A stretch of DNA of 64,000 nucleotides from Hyphomonadaceae bacterium TMED5 (GCA_002173095.1 NHBK01000009.1:558001-622000), one strand, 5' to 3'; positions 53,620-62,646 are shown, numbered from the stretch's first letter. A program made the numbers and translations. Notes: generated from the letters alone by a model not told the origin.

Positions 53620-54516
53620 ATGAAGTCAATTTTCTACCCAGTAAAACTCTTCGAAATCAAACGCCAGAAACCCCCGCGCACACTTGTGCTTGGCGGAACA
53701 GGGAAAACCGGACGACGTGTCGTTCAATCTCTCTGGGATGGTGAGCATTCAGTCCGTATCGGATCACGTCAGGCCGACCCGGCTTTTGACTGGCAGGATT
53801 CGGCCGGTTGGGACAAATGCCTTGACGGCGTGACGCAGGTGTACGTCAATTTTGCGCCTGATCTGGCCATGCCCATGGCGCGCCCAGCCATTACGGCCTT
53901 CACAGAGATGGCCCATCGCAAAGGGGTGCGTAAGCTGGTTCTGCTGTCCGGCCGGGGCGAAGAAGAGGCATTGGCCTGCGAACAGATTGTTCGTTTCTCC
54001 GGCATGGATTGGACCATTGTACGATCCGCCTGGTTCAACCAGAATTTTTCCGAAGGGGCCTTCACCGGCATGGTGCAGGATGGCCAGATCGCACTGCCCG
54101 TAGGTGGCACTTGCGAACCTTTTGTCGATGTTCATGACGTGGCCGACGTCGTCACCGCCGCGCTGAGCGAAGAAGGACATGAGGGCAAAGTCTATGAAAC
54201 GACTGGTCCGCGCCTGTTGAGCTTTGAACAAATCGTAGAAGAGCTGTCAGGCGCACTCGGGCGCACCATATCGTTCGCAGATATTCCCCATGAAGCCTTT
54301 CTAGAAGGCATTCAGGGAATGGGTATGCCACCGGAAATGGTCTGGCTGCTGGAATATCTTTTCGCGACCGTGATGGATGGCCGAAATGAGCAGATCGGCT
54401 ATGGCGTGCAGGAGGCCCTCGGTCGCCCGCCACGTGATTTCCGTGACTATGCCCGGCTGACGGCGCTGACCGGTGTTTGGGATGCCGCGCAGGCGTTCAA
54501 TCTGGTCTCGGTATGA
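53620..54516 (+). CDS. NmrA-like NAD(P)-binding protein
   Basis: 298 residues. LVLGGTGKTGRRVVQSL is the dinucleotide-binding glycine loop (GGTGKTG); VRSAWFNQNFSEG and EPFVDVHDVADVVTAAL match the NmrA family. An N-terminal 20-residue basic segment precedes the fold. The ATG follows aggagc. It acts as an atypical SDR, either redox sensor or reductase. Confidence 0.85.
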   Translation: MKSIFYPVKLFEIKRQKPPRTLVLGGTGKTGRRVVQSLWDGEHSVRIGSRQADPAFDWQDSAGWDKCLDGVTQVYVNFAPDLAMPMARPAITAFTEMAHRKGVRKLVLLSGRGEEEALACEQIVRFSGMDWTIVRSAWFNQNFSEGAFTGMVQDGQIALPVGGTCEPFVDVHDVADVVTAALSEEGHEGKVYETTGPRLLSFEQIVEELSGALGRTISFADIPHEAFLEGIQGMGMPPEMVWLLEYLFATVMDGRNEQIGYGVQEALGRPPRDFRDYARLTALTGVWDAAQAFNLVSV

Positions 54517-55092
54517 TTATAGCGACCGGATGAAGCTGAGGGCGGCATCCAGTCTTTGCTGGCGTCCGCCTTTGGCTTCCATCCACGCTACGCCGCTCGC
54601 TTCCAGTTCTTCGCGGAAGCGCTCGGACATGGTGTGGCGTTCCTCGCCGCCTTCGCGAATGGCATCGGCCTCAAAGGCGATATCATCTGACGTGAGAATA
54701 TAGGCAAAGGGGCGCACTTGCTGGCGCGCAATCGCATCGACTTTCTGTGAGCGTGTTCCGAAATAGCGCTCATTCCAGAGCGCCGTTGTCAGCGCGTCTG
54801 TGTCGGCAACGATCCAGCCATTTGTGGAACGACGGGCGGCAGCATCTTCAAGTTCGTTCTGCTCGCGTGCGATCTCGACCAGTTCGTCTTCCCGCCATGG
54901 GGCATCTGTCACGTTTGCGCGCTTCTCTGTATATTCGCGGCCATATTCAGGCACGTACGGGCAGTTCAGGTCCTCTGCCAGAGCGAGCGCCAGCGTGGTT
55001 GTGCCTGTGCTTTCAGCCCCGGTGACAACAATGCGTTTGCAAAGGCGCGCCTTCAGCGAGGCGGGGAAAACAGGCCAGAGGAATTGCAGCAA
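54517..55092 (-). CDS. NadR-type nicotinamide riboside kinase
   Basis: 191 residues; the start is probably the TTG at 55092, since no ATG lies before the P-loop. IVVTGAESTGTTTLALALA corresponds to the Walker A loop of NadR C-terminal domains, but Thr replaces the usual Lys (GxxxTGTTT). VPEYGREYTEKR and IVADTDALTTALW are further family blocks. The enzyme phosphorylates nicotinamide riboside to NMN. pnuC lies 550 bp away on the same strand, giving a nicotinamide riboside salvage pair. Confidence 0.8.
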   Translation of the reverse strand: MLQFLWPVFPASLKARLCKRIVVTGAESTGTTTLALALAEDLNCPYVPEYGREYTEKRANVTDAPWREDELVEIAREQNELEDAAARRSTNGWIVADTDALTTALWNERYFGTRSQKVDAIARQQVRPFAYILTSDDIAFEADAIREGGEERHTMSERFREELEASGVAWMEAKGGRQQRLDAALSFIRSL

Positions 55093-55223
55093 TACAGAAC
55101 TTCCAAGAAATGCGCGCCAGCCATCTGACGTTTACGTGATACCGGTTGCGACTGCTTCGCATTCGCTCCAAATTTACGGTGGGTGTAAACTGGGAGAGTG
55201 ACTTAACAGAAGGATTGAACAGG

Positions 55224-55586
55224 ATGAATACCAGAGTTTTGCTGAAAGTAAGTGCTGCAATTGGTATTATTGGCGCGGTTACTGCTACGGCTAGTGCTCA
55301 ATACACTGGCCCGTCTTCCAGCAATATGAATACGGTTTCTGATGTTCTCGCTGATCCTCGCGATGATGCTTATGTGCAGCTTCAGGGCACGATCAATGAA
55401 CAGGTTGGAGATGAGAAGTATATCTTCGCGGATGCCACAGGAGAAATCCGGGTGGAAATCGACAATGACCGCTTCACCTCACCGGTGACTGAAAACAGTG
55501 TCGTGGAAATTCGCGGCGAGGTCGAAAAGGACTTTATGGAAAGCCCGGAAATCGACGTCGAAAGCCTTTCGGTGATCACGCCTTAA
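55224..55586 (+). CDS. Exported OB-fold stress protein (YgiW/YdeI, DUF388-like)
   Basis: 120 residues from the ATG at 55224. A signal peptide ends TASAQ. The mature protein is a single bacterial OB-fold: SDVLADPRDDAYVQLQGTIN, KYIFADATGEIRVEID, NSVVEIRGEVEKDF. YgiW/VisP-type proteins act in stress tolerance in the periplasm. It is embedded on the opposite strand between the two NAD-salvage genes. Confidence 0.87.
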   Translation: MNTRVLLKVSAAIGIIGAVTATASAQYTGPSSSNMNTVSDVLADPRDDAYVQLQGTINEQVGDEKYIFADATGEIRVEIDNDRFTSPVTENSVVEIRGEVEKDFMESPEIDVESLSVITP

Positions 55587-55610
55587 GCGTTCTAAATCAG
55601 GTTTTATGAG

Positions 55611-55639
55611 AGAAGGCGGTGCATGCATCGCCTTCTTTT
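55611..55639 (+). terminator. Intrinsic terminator after OB-fold gene
   Basis: AGAAGGCG (55611-55618) pairs with CGCCTTCT (55629-55636), extended by inner GTG/CAT pairing around CATG, followed by T's. It sits between the convergent OB-fold gene and pnuC. Confidence 0.85.
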
Positions 55640-55642
55640 GAT

Positions 55643-56287
55643 TCAGGCAGCGGCCCTTGCCGGTTTGTCGGTGCGCGCCTTTTGCCATTCAATCAGGCCT
55701 GCAACGCACATGACAAGGAAGACGAGATAGAGGATCGCGGTAAGCCAGAGTCCCTTATAGATATAAAGCGGGATGTAGATCACATCGACGGCGATCCAGA
55801 GCCACCAGTTGGCGATCCACTTTCGAGACAGCATGAATTGTGCGACGAGGCTCATCGCCGTGGTCAGCGCATCAAGGCCTGCAACGGTTGAGTTGGTGTA
55901 GGTGTGCAGCAACCATTGGATTGCCGCAGCGATGATCAGCACAGCCACACCACATAAGATGAGTGTCAGAGGTGAGGCTTCGTGTACCTCTACGCCCTGA
56001 TGGTCGTCACCACCTTTCAGCCACCAATACCAGCCAAGGCAGGCGAGAAAGAAATAGACACCCTGAAGGCCTGCATCCGCATAAAGGCCAGACCCGATGA
56101 AAAGGATGGCGAAGAAAACATAGTTCACCATACCAACCGGGAAGGTCCAGATATTACGCTTGACCAGCAGCCACACACAGAGTGCGCCGCTGACAAAGCC
56201 AGCCAGCTCAATCCAGTTTTCGATCAACCAGGTATAGATAGCGCCCATGCTCTTTGCCGTTTCTTTCGCCCAATCCCCCGGGCACAT
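55643..56287 (-). CDS. pnuC: Nicotinamide riboside transporter PnuC
   Basis: 214 residues with seven hydrophobic helices. The start at 56287 is preferred because AAGGA lies 5 nt upstream. NIWTFPVGMVNYVFFAILF and GWYWWLKGG match PnuC, including the WYxW pattern of the substrate site; SRKWIANWWLWIAVDVIYIPLY is the second repeat. PnuC moves nicotinamide riboside by facilitated diffusion, trapped by the kinase encoded nearby. Confidence 0.94.
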   Translation of the reverse strand: MCPGDWAKETAKSMGAIYTWLIENWIELAGFVSGALCVWLLVKRNIWTFPVGMVNYVFFAILFIGSGLYADAGLQGVYFFLACLGWYWWLKGGDDHQGVEVHEASPLTLILCGVAVLIIAAAIQWLLHTYTNSTVAGLDALTTAMSLVAQFMLSRKWIANWWLWIAVDVIYIPLYIYKGLWLTAILYLVFLVMCVAGLIEWQKARTDKPARAAA

Positions 56288-56497
56288 GCGCTTCCTTTGT
56301 GGAATGCATTGCCTGTTTCAGCAAGCGTTCGCGGGTAAATGGGAAATGGATCGACCGTATTCCCGCATTTGATGCAGAATATTCGCGCGATACGCGTGTT
56401 GCGGTCGGGCTTTGCTTCAGCACAGTTGAAACTCAGGAAAAATTAGAATTTCTACGACGGAAAATAGAAAGACTTGCGTTACAAGAGAGTTCTTCAC
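56288..56497 (+). other. Intergenic region before tRNA, no gene recognised
   Basis: This stretch holds short open frames on both strands (for example a plus-strand frame that runs on through the tRNA). None has a convincing start or domain, and I do not annotate them as genes. The last 50 bases before the tRNA are AT-rich and probably contain its promoter, but no clean -35/-10 pair is readable. Confidence 0.4.
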
Positions 56498-56574
56498 AGC
56501 CCTGTGGCGAAATTGGCAACGCAGCGGACCCGCAAGTCTGCTATTTTCAGGTTCGAATCCTGACGGGGCTTCCA
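56498..56574 (+). tRNA. tRNA-Cys(GCA)-like gene with 8-nt anticodon loop
   Basis: The cloverleaf is complete: acceptor AGCCCTG/CGGGGCT, D-arm GCG/CGC with GG in the loop, T-arm TCAGG-TTCGAAT-CCTGA, a 5-nt variable loop, U73 (the cysteine discriminator) and encoded CCA. The anticodon stem GCGGA/TCTGC encloses CCCGCAAG (56529-56536), eight bases instead of seven. Replacing CC by T would give the canonical loop CTGCAAG with anticodon GCA. U33 is absent. It may be a divergent functional tRNA, a decayed copy or a sequence error. Confidence 0.75.
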
Positions 56575-56752
56575 ACACCTTTGCTCTTTGTGCGGAAAAG
56601 ACCGCAAATACTGAGCACCTTCTGCCATTTATACTGAATTTTTTGTGTAAAACTGGATGTATACAAGTTCAGTTTAATCGAGATTATTTATGCGTTCATA
56701 AAATTCAAGAAAATCCACTTATGTGTAGTAAATTTTCTCGCTGGAGGTGGGT
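56575..56752 (+). other. Gap between tRNA and GH gene
   Basis: No gene seen. AT-rich, with a ribosome binding site ggagg at 56743-56747 serving the next gene; likely contains its promoter. Confidence 0.4.
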
Positions 56753-58630
56753 GTGAGAAAGAATTTTCTGAAATCGACAGTATCTGTGTGTCTGGGTGCC
56801 TCTTTTCTTGCGTTCGCCGCGTGTAGTGGTGGTGGAGGCGGCGGAGGCGGTTCGCCCACTCCGACCTCGACACCAAGTGTGACACCAACGCCGTCACCTA
56901 CGCCGTCGCCGTCGCCTTCCCCAACACCGACGCCAACTCCAACGCCGACCCCGACGCCAACATCGTCGGCTATGTATCCGGGGCCGGAAACGTTCCGCCT
57001 TGGCAACGCCGTGGCACCGATTGGCTATTTCACGACCGCATGGACGTTGAATGACTTGTTCCTTCAGTCTGGATTCGAAGCGGAGATTGGTGAAACGGCA
57101 CCGAGTCGTGCTTTCCATCCAATTATGGCGGGCCAATTTGGATCGACCGAAGACCGCAATATGGTCCAACAGGACGCGTTAGGCTGGGCGACATCAATGA
57201 CGCTCACAGATGGTCGAACGGCTGATGAGCTTTGGGTCTATCTCGCAGATGGCGCTGATCTCCCAAATGTTTATCCGTCTGGCGCTTACGAGATCAGCTG
57301 GGAGGGTGAGGGCACTGTTTCCGTGATTGGTGCCGATATCACCACTCAATCCGGGAATTCGATCACCGCCGACTATCCTGGCGATGGTGCGTTTTGGATC
57401 GTAATTGAAGACACGGACCCATCTTCGAATGGCGAGTATATACGAAACATCTCGGTCATGCGTCCGGATGCCGTTGCGGGCGAAACCTTCAATCAGACCT
57501 ATCTGGACTTTATTGAGCCGTTCAACGTGATACGTCCGCTTCACCTTCTTGGGGAGCAGGCAAGTTATGGCCCGGAAATCCCATGGGCAGATCGCAAGCC
57601 GTACAATTATAGCCATTGGGGTGGTGCACTCGGCGCACCTTATGAAGTGGCTATCGATCTTTCTAACGAAAGTGCCAGTGATTTCTGGCTGAATTTGCCG
57701 GTCGCTGCTGATGATACATATATGCAGAATCTTGCGGAACTGGTGCTGGAACGTCTCGACCCCGAGCGACAGCTTTGTATCGAACTCGGCAATGAAATCT
57801 GGAACTGGGATGAGCCTTATTATCGAGGCCGGGATCAAGCCCTTGCGGCCGCTGAAGCGCGCTGGCCGGGTGTTCTGAACCAGCCTGCGGCCTGGAATAA
57901 TAATGAAGAAGTTGACGAGGTGATGTTCGTCAATAGCTGGGTGGGAACCCGCCTGGCGGAAGCCTGTGATATCTTTAAAAGCGCCTGGGGAGCTGAATCC
58001 GGTCGTATCTATTGCGTGATTGCAGGACAGGTCGGGGCATCTGCGCCGAATTATTATCCGAACCGCTTCCTGCTCGAAACGCCGGTATCCGTGAATGAAG
58101 AAGGGGCTAGTCCAGCGGGTGAGCGTGTGGATGCATTCGCTATTGGGCCATATATGGCGGACGTGACCGGGCCAACGGCGTTTGATCAGTCGAGTGTCGA
58201 AAACTATTTCGCAGACGCTACGGATTGGGTGCGCGGTGAGGGTGATTATGACATCACCGCGGATGAATACGGATTGCGTTATAGCATCCGATATGACGCT
58301 GAGCTGGCTGCAGAGTTTGATATTCCACTCGTCGCCTATGAGGGAGGCCAGCATTTCATCGGGTCCAGCTATACCCGTGACACGATTTCAAACCACGAAC
58401 TCATGTACGATCTTTATCAGGATCTATTTGAGGTCTGGCAGGAAGAAGGCGGCGGTCTGTTTGTCCACTTCGCGGGTATCAGGCCACGCGGAACAAATGA
58501 GCCGGGTGTTGAGCCGACTTATTTTGAATCCGAAAACTTCGGCATCATCGAGTATCAGACCCAGCCTCTGGACGAGTCTCCAAAGCTGCGAGCTGTATTG
58601 GACGTGATTGAAGAGATCGGGCAGCGCTGA
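56753..58630 (+). CDS. Glycoside-hydrolase-like lipoprotein with Gly and Pro-Thr linker
   Basis: 625 residues from GTG 56753, chosen over the GTG six bases upstream because of ggagg spacing. Lipobox LAAC gives a lipidated Cys, then eight glycines and about 40 residues of Pro-Thr/Ser repeats. The globular part has CIELGNEIWNW, with the Asn-Glu acid/base pattern of clan GH-A barrels, and PLVAYEGGQHF, a likely nucleophile Glu at a strand end. A jelly-roll-like segment covers residues 75-250. The substrate is unknown; it would act on a polysaccharide at the cell surface. Confidence 0.75.
   Translation: MRKNFLKSTVSVCLGASFLAFAACSGGGGGGGGSPTPTSTPSVTPTPSPTPSPSPSPTPTPTPTPTPTPTSSAMYPGPETFRLGNAVAPIGYFTTAWTLNDLFLQSGFEAEIGETAPSRAFHPIMAGQFGSTEDRNMVQQDALGWATSMTLTDGRTADELWVYLADGADLPNVYPSGAYEISWEGEGTVSVIGADITTQSGNSITADYPGDGAFWIVIEDTDPSSNGEYIRNISVMRPDAVAGETFNQTYLDFIEPFNVIRPLHLLGEQASYGPEIPWADRKPYNYSHWGGALGAPYEVAIDLSNESASDFWLNLPVAADDTYMQNLAELVLERLDPERQLCIELGNEIWNWDEPYYRGRDQALAAAEARWPGVLNQPAAWNNNEEVDEVMFVNSWVGTRLAEACDIFKSAWGAESGRIYCVIAGQVGASAPNYYPNRFLLETPVSVNEEGASPAGERVDAFAIGPYMADVTGPTAFDQSSVENYFADATDWVRGEGDYDITADEYGLRYSIRYDAELAAEFDIPLVAYEGGQHFIGSSYTRDTISNHELMYDLYQDLFEVWQEEGGGLFVHFAGIRPRGTNEPGVEPTYFESENFGIIEYQTQPLDESPKLRAVLDVIEEIGQR
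56825..56972 (+). repeat. Low-complexity Gly tract and Pro-Thr/Ser repeat
   Basis: The ggtggtggaggcgg tract codes Gly8, followed by degenerate hexamers such as ccgacg and ccaact encoding Pro-Thr and Pro-Ser pairs. It forms a flexible spacer between lipid anchor and enzyme, and copy-number variation by slippage is possible. Confidence 0.85.
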
Positions 58631-58654
58631 CGCGCCGCCCGGCTCTGACTGGAT

Positions 58655-59599
58655 TTAGAAGACTTCCAGAGACGCGACTTCTTCCGGCGTGAGGGAAATC
58701 TCTGCCGCTTTGACGAGGCTTTTCAGGTGAGATTCCTTGGTCGCGCTGGCAATCGGCGCGGTCACGCCTTCCTTGTGGAGCAGCCATGCAATGGCGAGCT
58801 CTGCAAGCGTTGCGTCTTTGGTGGCGGCGAGGTCGTCCATGGCTTCCAGAACGCGGACACCACCTTCTTCCAGATATTTTTCCACCATCATGCCGCGGGA
58901 CTGGCCTGCAAGGTCGTCTTTCGAACGATATTTACCGGACAGGAAGCCCGCAGCCAGCGAGAAGTAAGTTACAACGCCAATGCCCTTCTCCACGCAGAAG
59001 CGTTGAAGCGGACCTTCAAAGCTGGCACGCGAGACGAGCGAGTATTCTGGTTGCAGAACCTGATAGGCCGGAAGGTCATTCTCCGCGGAAACCTTCAGCG
59101 CGTCCTCCAGCTGGCCTTCATTAAAGTTGGACGCGCCGATGGAACGAATTTTACCTTCATCCAGCAGGTCTTTATATGTGCCGAGCGTTTCAGCGTGCGG
59201 TACTTCCGGGTCGAAACGGTGAGAGAAATACAGGTCGATATAATCTGTTTTCAGACGTGAAAGAGAGGCTTCTACGGCTTCGCGGATATATTTGGGCGCT
59301 AGGCCTGTTTTGTCGTCGCCAAGGTCCATGCCGACTTTCGTGAAGATCTGAACCTTTTCGCGCTTACCCGGATTGGAGGCCAGCCAGTCGCCGATAGTGG
59401 TTTCGCTTTCACCGCCCTGATTACCCGGCTTCCAGCGCGAATAGACATCAGCCGTATCGAGTGTGGTGATGCCATTTTCGACGCAGGCGTCGAGCATGCG
59501 GAAGCTTTCGGTTTCATCCAACGTCCATCCAAATACATTGCCGCCGAAAACGACGGAAGAAATGTCGAGGCCTGTTGAACCGAGTGTGCGGGTTTTCAT
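58655..59599 (-). CDS. Aldo/keto reductase
   Basis: 314 residues from the ATG at 59599 (caggag upstream). TTLDTADVYSRW (Asp and catalytic Tyr), FTKVGMDLG (Lys) and LYFSHRFDPE (His) complete the tetrad. This is the YajO/YghZ-like subgroup, NADPH-dependent carbonyl reduction in the cytosol. It sits downstream of a LysR regulator on the same strand, 137 bp apart. Confidence 0.92.
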   Translation of the reverse strand: MKTRTLGSTGLDISSVVFGGNVFGWTLDETESFRMLDACVENGITTLDTADVYSRWKPGNQGGESETTIGDWLASNPGKREKVQIFTKVGMDLGDDKTGLAPKYIREAVEASLSRLKTDYIDLYFSHRFDPEVPHAETLGTYKDLLDEGKIRSIGASNFNEGQLEDALKVSAENDLPAYQVLQPEYSLVSRASFEGPLQRFCVEKGIGVVTYFSLAAGFLSGKYRSKDDLAGQSRGMMVEKYLEEGGVRVLEAMDDLAATKDATLAELAIAWLLHKEGVTAPIASATKESHLKSLVKAAEISLTPEEVASLEVF

Positions 59600-59736
59600 G
59601 TAATTCTCCTGTTTGAAAGTCATGAAGAAAAGACGTGAGGATGGACGCGAAGTTCCTCAACTCACGAAATCGGGAAGTAGGTGACAGAGCGGTCAGGCTA
59701 AGATGTGTGATCAGGCGTGCGACTGCATGCTAACGT

Positions 59737-60666
59737 TCAATCGTCTGGCGGAAAAATACCAAGATCAGCATTCGTGGCCTGCGCGCTGCGCAGTTCGACC
59801 TGAAGCCAGTCGAGGAAGATGCGCACGCGTTCTGGCTGATGTTTTCGCATGGGCAAAAGTGCGCGAAGCGCTTTGGGGCGTCCCCACCAATCGGGCAGGA
59901 CGCGAACCAGTTTGCCGCTGCGAATATCGTCAATAACGTCCCAGGCAGACTTCAGCACAACGCCGCCGCCTTTCAGTGCAACGGTGTGAACGACTTCGCC
60001 GTCCGTGCTGGTGACAGTCGGAGTGATGGGCACATCAATATGCTTATCGTCCCGATTGAGCGGCCAGACCCGAGGCGGTGGATTGCCAACGCAAAGGGCG
60101 CGATGGGATGAAAGGTCTGAAGGCGCAGACGGTGCGCCATGGCGGCTGACATATTCAGGTGAGGCGCAGTAAATTTCGCCATCGCCTGCAATGCGCCGGG
60201 CAATCATATCTGCGCCGCCGCGATAGGATTGGCGAATGGCAAGATCGAGCTTGTTCTCGACAAGGTCGATCAGGCGGTCTGTTGTGATCAGCTCAAAGCT
60301 TACTTTCGGGTGGAGCGCCTGAAATTGTGCGAGGCGTGGCGCGAGCTGGCGTTGTGCAAACGCAACGGAAGCCGTCAGACGAATTGTTCCGGTACACGTG
60401 TCGGCATCGGACATTTCATCCGCATGATGGACGGAATCCAGAACGCTGGCTGCGCGCCGGCTGAACTCTTCACCTTCGGTGGTCAGTGATAAGGTGCGCG
60501 TGGTGCGGTTGACCAGACGCAGGTCGAGCCGGCCTTCAATATGTTGCAGGCGCCGCGAAACGGCTGAAAGCGACATGCCGAGTTGTTCGGCAGCAGCAGA
60601 GAGGCTTCCGGTTCGCGCTATTGCATCAAACACAAGAAAGTCATGGGTTTCGGTCAGTTTTCTCAC
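59737..60666 (-). CDS. LysR family transcriptional regulator
   Basis: 309 residues. The winged helix-turn-helix AIARTGSLSAAAEQLGMSLSAVSRRLQHIE is followed by the substrate-binding fold (RLTASVAFAQRQLAPRLAQF; DLAIRQSYRGGADMIARR). A short lead to the aldo/keto reductase suggests that gene is a target. Confidence 0.92.
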   Translation of the reverse strand: MRKLTETHDFLVFDAIARTGSLSAAAEQLGMSLSAVSRRLQHIEGRLDLRLVNRTTRTLSLTTEGEEFSRRAASVLDSVHHADEMSDADTCTGTIRLTASVAFAQRQLAPRLAQFQALHPKVSFELITTDRLIDLVENKLDLAIRQSYRGGADMIARRIAGDGEIYCASPEYVSRHGAPSAPSDLSSHRALCVGNPPPRVWPLNRDDKHIDVPITPTVTSTDGEVVHTVALKGGGVVLKSAWDVIDDIRSGKLVRVLPDWWGRPKALRALLPMRKHQPERVRIFLDWLQVELRSAQATNADLGIFPPDD

Positions 60667-60809
60667 GAGGAGAGGCTATCGATTATCCCACTTTGTTCAA
60701 GTATGGTTTGTGGATAAGTTTTTTAACCTCAGTAAAGTCTACGTCGTATAACCGCCCGCTATCACGGTTATTGGCTCAATTATTGCGCTATGCGCAACAG
60801 TCCCTTGCG

Positions 60810-61832
60810 TCAGTCTTGTCCGATCTGGGTACGAAGATAGATACTGAAATCGCGATCTGTCTCAAAGCTGAACGGGTGAGAGATGTCTGACCGCAAATGC
60901 GCAGCGGCCTCTAATTCCTCAATCGGGCGCTCATCTGAGATCAGGCCATGATCTCGCATAAGGGGTAGCGCATAGCCCGGTATCCACCGGCGGACATCCC
61001 ATGACGGAATACGCGATTTTAGCGCGCCAGACTGGTTCACAAGCCCGGTGAAGCAGCTCTCTTCCAGCGTATCGTAAAAGTCTGGCTCGGCGGTGAGCTC
61101 ATTCGTGAAGTTCAGAAGGTCTTCCAGAATGCTGCGTACCTCTGACGGGCTCAATTCCAGATCATAGAAATACATTTCTTCTGGCGGATCATTTGCCAGA
61201 CGCTTTCCAATCAGGTCGCGCTCTGTGCCGAAAACGGGGTAGGTTTCAAAGAAACGGAAGAAGCCGCCTATCGGCTGAAACGTCTCCCAGCTGGTGCGAC
61301 GGGCTTCGACGGAAACGGCGAGGTGTTCGCCATTTTCAAAGCCAAATGTCATGAAAATGTGGACGAGAAATGGAGAGTCGCCAAAGGGCTGAACGATCAG
61401 TTCGGCTGTCTCTACTGTGGAAAGATCAAAGCTCTGATCCATCCAGTTTACATCCGGGTCGACGCCGGTCTGATGCCGGGCATCGCGAAAATTGTGAATG
61501 GTGACGATGTCGCCCTCAAAGCTCGCAGACGCACGTCGTTCATGGAGCACGACCCAGTCCTGCTCGACCGGTGATTTTGTATAATAAACGGAAAAGAACG
61601 CTGCAAAGATGAGGATTGCACCCAGTCGGCGCCATAGCTTTTTGCGGCTCGGCCAGAACCACAGCGTGAGGATCAGGATGAAGGACACACCGCCTGCGAT
61701 TTGCCGCGCGGTTTCCGGAAGCCCCAGCCAGTAGAATATCCCGCCAGCCATGATGACGGCGGCGATGATGACGGAAATATCAAGAAAAAACAGAAGGATG
61801 GAGCGCAGGGCTGCCGGTTTTCGTCTGAACAT
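60810..61832 (-). CDS. DUF4105 membrane protein (Lnb N-terminal-like)
   Basis: 340 residues. Two or three N-terminal helices (ISVIIAAVIMAGGIFYWLGL; FILILTLWFWPS) precede a soluble domain. DWVVLHERRASASFEGDIVTIHNFRD and the later NWMDQSFDLSTV and MTFGFENGEHLAVSVEAR are DUF4105 hallmarks. This domain is related to the periplasmic part of lipoprotein intramolecular transacylase Lnb. The C-terminal CFTGLVNQSGAL may hold an active Cys. Confidence 0.8.
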   Translation of the reverse strand: MFRRKPAALRSILLFFLDISVIIAAVIMAGGIFYWLGLPETARQIAGGVSFILILTLWFWPSRKKLWRRLGAILIFAAFFSVYYTKSPVEQDWVVLHERRASASFEGDIVTIHNFRDARHQTGVDPDVNWMDQSFDLSTVETAELIVQPFGDSPFLVHIFMTFGFENGEHLAVSVEARRTSWETFQPIGGFFRFFETYPVFGTERDLIGKRLANDPPEEMYFYDLELSPSEVRSILEDLLNFTNELTAEPDFYDTLEESCFTGLVNQSGALKSRIPSWDVRRWIPGYALPLMRDHGLISDERPIEELEAAAHLRSDISHPFSFETDRDFSIYLRTQIGQD

Positions 61833-61992
61833 GAAACTGGTCAGCCTTTTCTAAAATGACGCGTCCGTCAGGATATGAGCGTGTCTGCTGAGATCAGGCA
61901 AGCGCTCTATATGTTTTTATGTCTGACGGTTGGAAATCTTCAGATCGTCCTCACCTCAACGGCCAGACAGTATTTTATAATTGAGGTTTATT

Positions 61993-62646
61993 ATGGCGAA
62001 GATTTTCATCATTGGGGCAACGGGCGGTGTCGGACACAGGCTGTGGCCCATGCTGGTGGAAGCGGGCCATGAGGTGGCTGGACTGCACCGAAAGCCCGAA
62101 CAGGCGGAAGAGTTGAAATCGGCTGGCATTCGACCGGTCGAGGGTGATTTGATGCAGATCACCGCCAAAGAGATGCAGGCCGCTATTGAGGGCAGCGACA
62201 TTGTTGTCTTCTCCGCAGGCGCAGCAGGCAGCGGCGTAGAGCGCACCTCTGAAATTGATGGTCAGGGGCCGGTCAAACTGATTGAGGCGTGCAAGGCTGC
62301 CGGTATTTCCCGGGCGTATCTGGTTTCTGCCTTCCCTGAAGCTGGGCGAGGCGGTGAGCTCAAAGAGGGCTTTGAGCATTATATGAAGGTGAAGAAAGAA
62401 GCTGATGCCGCACTGGTGGCGAGCGGCCTCGACTGGGTGATTTTGCGCCCGGGTACGCTTCTCCATGAAGATGGCGATGGACAGGTTTCTGCCGGGCTCG
62501 CGCTCACATATGGCAGCGTGGCGCGTGGCAATGTAGCCGCTGTGCTGGCCGAACTCATCGACACGCCAGAGATATGTCACGAACTGATTGAGCTGACCGA
62601 TGGGGACACGCCGGTGGCCGAAGCCGTCAAAGCTCTGATCCGTTGA
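61993..62646 (+). CDS. NAD(P)-binding SDR-like protein (YwnB family)
   Basis: 217 residues from the ATG at 61993. IIGATGGVGHRLWPMLVEAGHEV is the nucleotide-binding loop; RAYLVSAFPEAGRG and DWVILRPGTLLHEDGDGQV are typical of NAD(P)-binding_10 atypical SDRs. Substrate unknown. Confidence 0.85.
   Translation: MAKIFIIGATGGVGHRLWPMLVEAGHEVAGLHRKPEQAEELKSAGIRPVEGDLMQITAKEMQAAIEGSDIVVFSAGAAGSGVERTSEIDGQGPVKLIEACKAAGISRAYLVSAFPEAGRGGELKEGFEHYMKVKKEADAALVASGLDWVILRPGTLLHEDGDGQVSAGLALTYGSVARGNVAAVLAELIDTPEICHELIELTDGDTPVAEAVKALIR

Noticed and set aside
56498-56574. Idea that the 8-nt-loop tRNA suppresses the two frameshifts seen in this window
   Set aside because: Both broken genes need a -1 correction, whereas an eight-base anticodon loop gives +1 reading, so it cannot rescue them.
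56254-56637. 127-codon plus-strand frame upstream of the GH gene
   Set aside because: It runs straight through the tRNA-Cys-like gene and overlaps pnuC; no domain is recognised.
56719-57006. Minus-strand frame coding Gly-Val and Pro repeats
   Set aside because: It is the antisense image of the Pro-Thr and Gly linker of the glycoside-hydrolase-like gene.
57194-58354. 386-codon open frame on the minus strand
   Set aside because: It lies wholly opposite the GH-like gene, has no recognisable domain and atypical composition, so it is a shadow.
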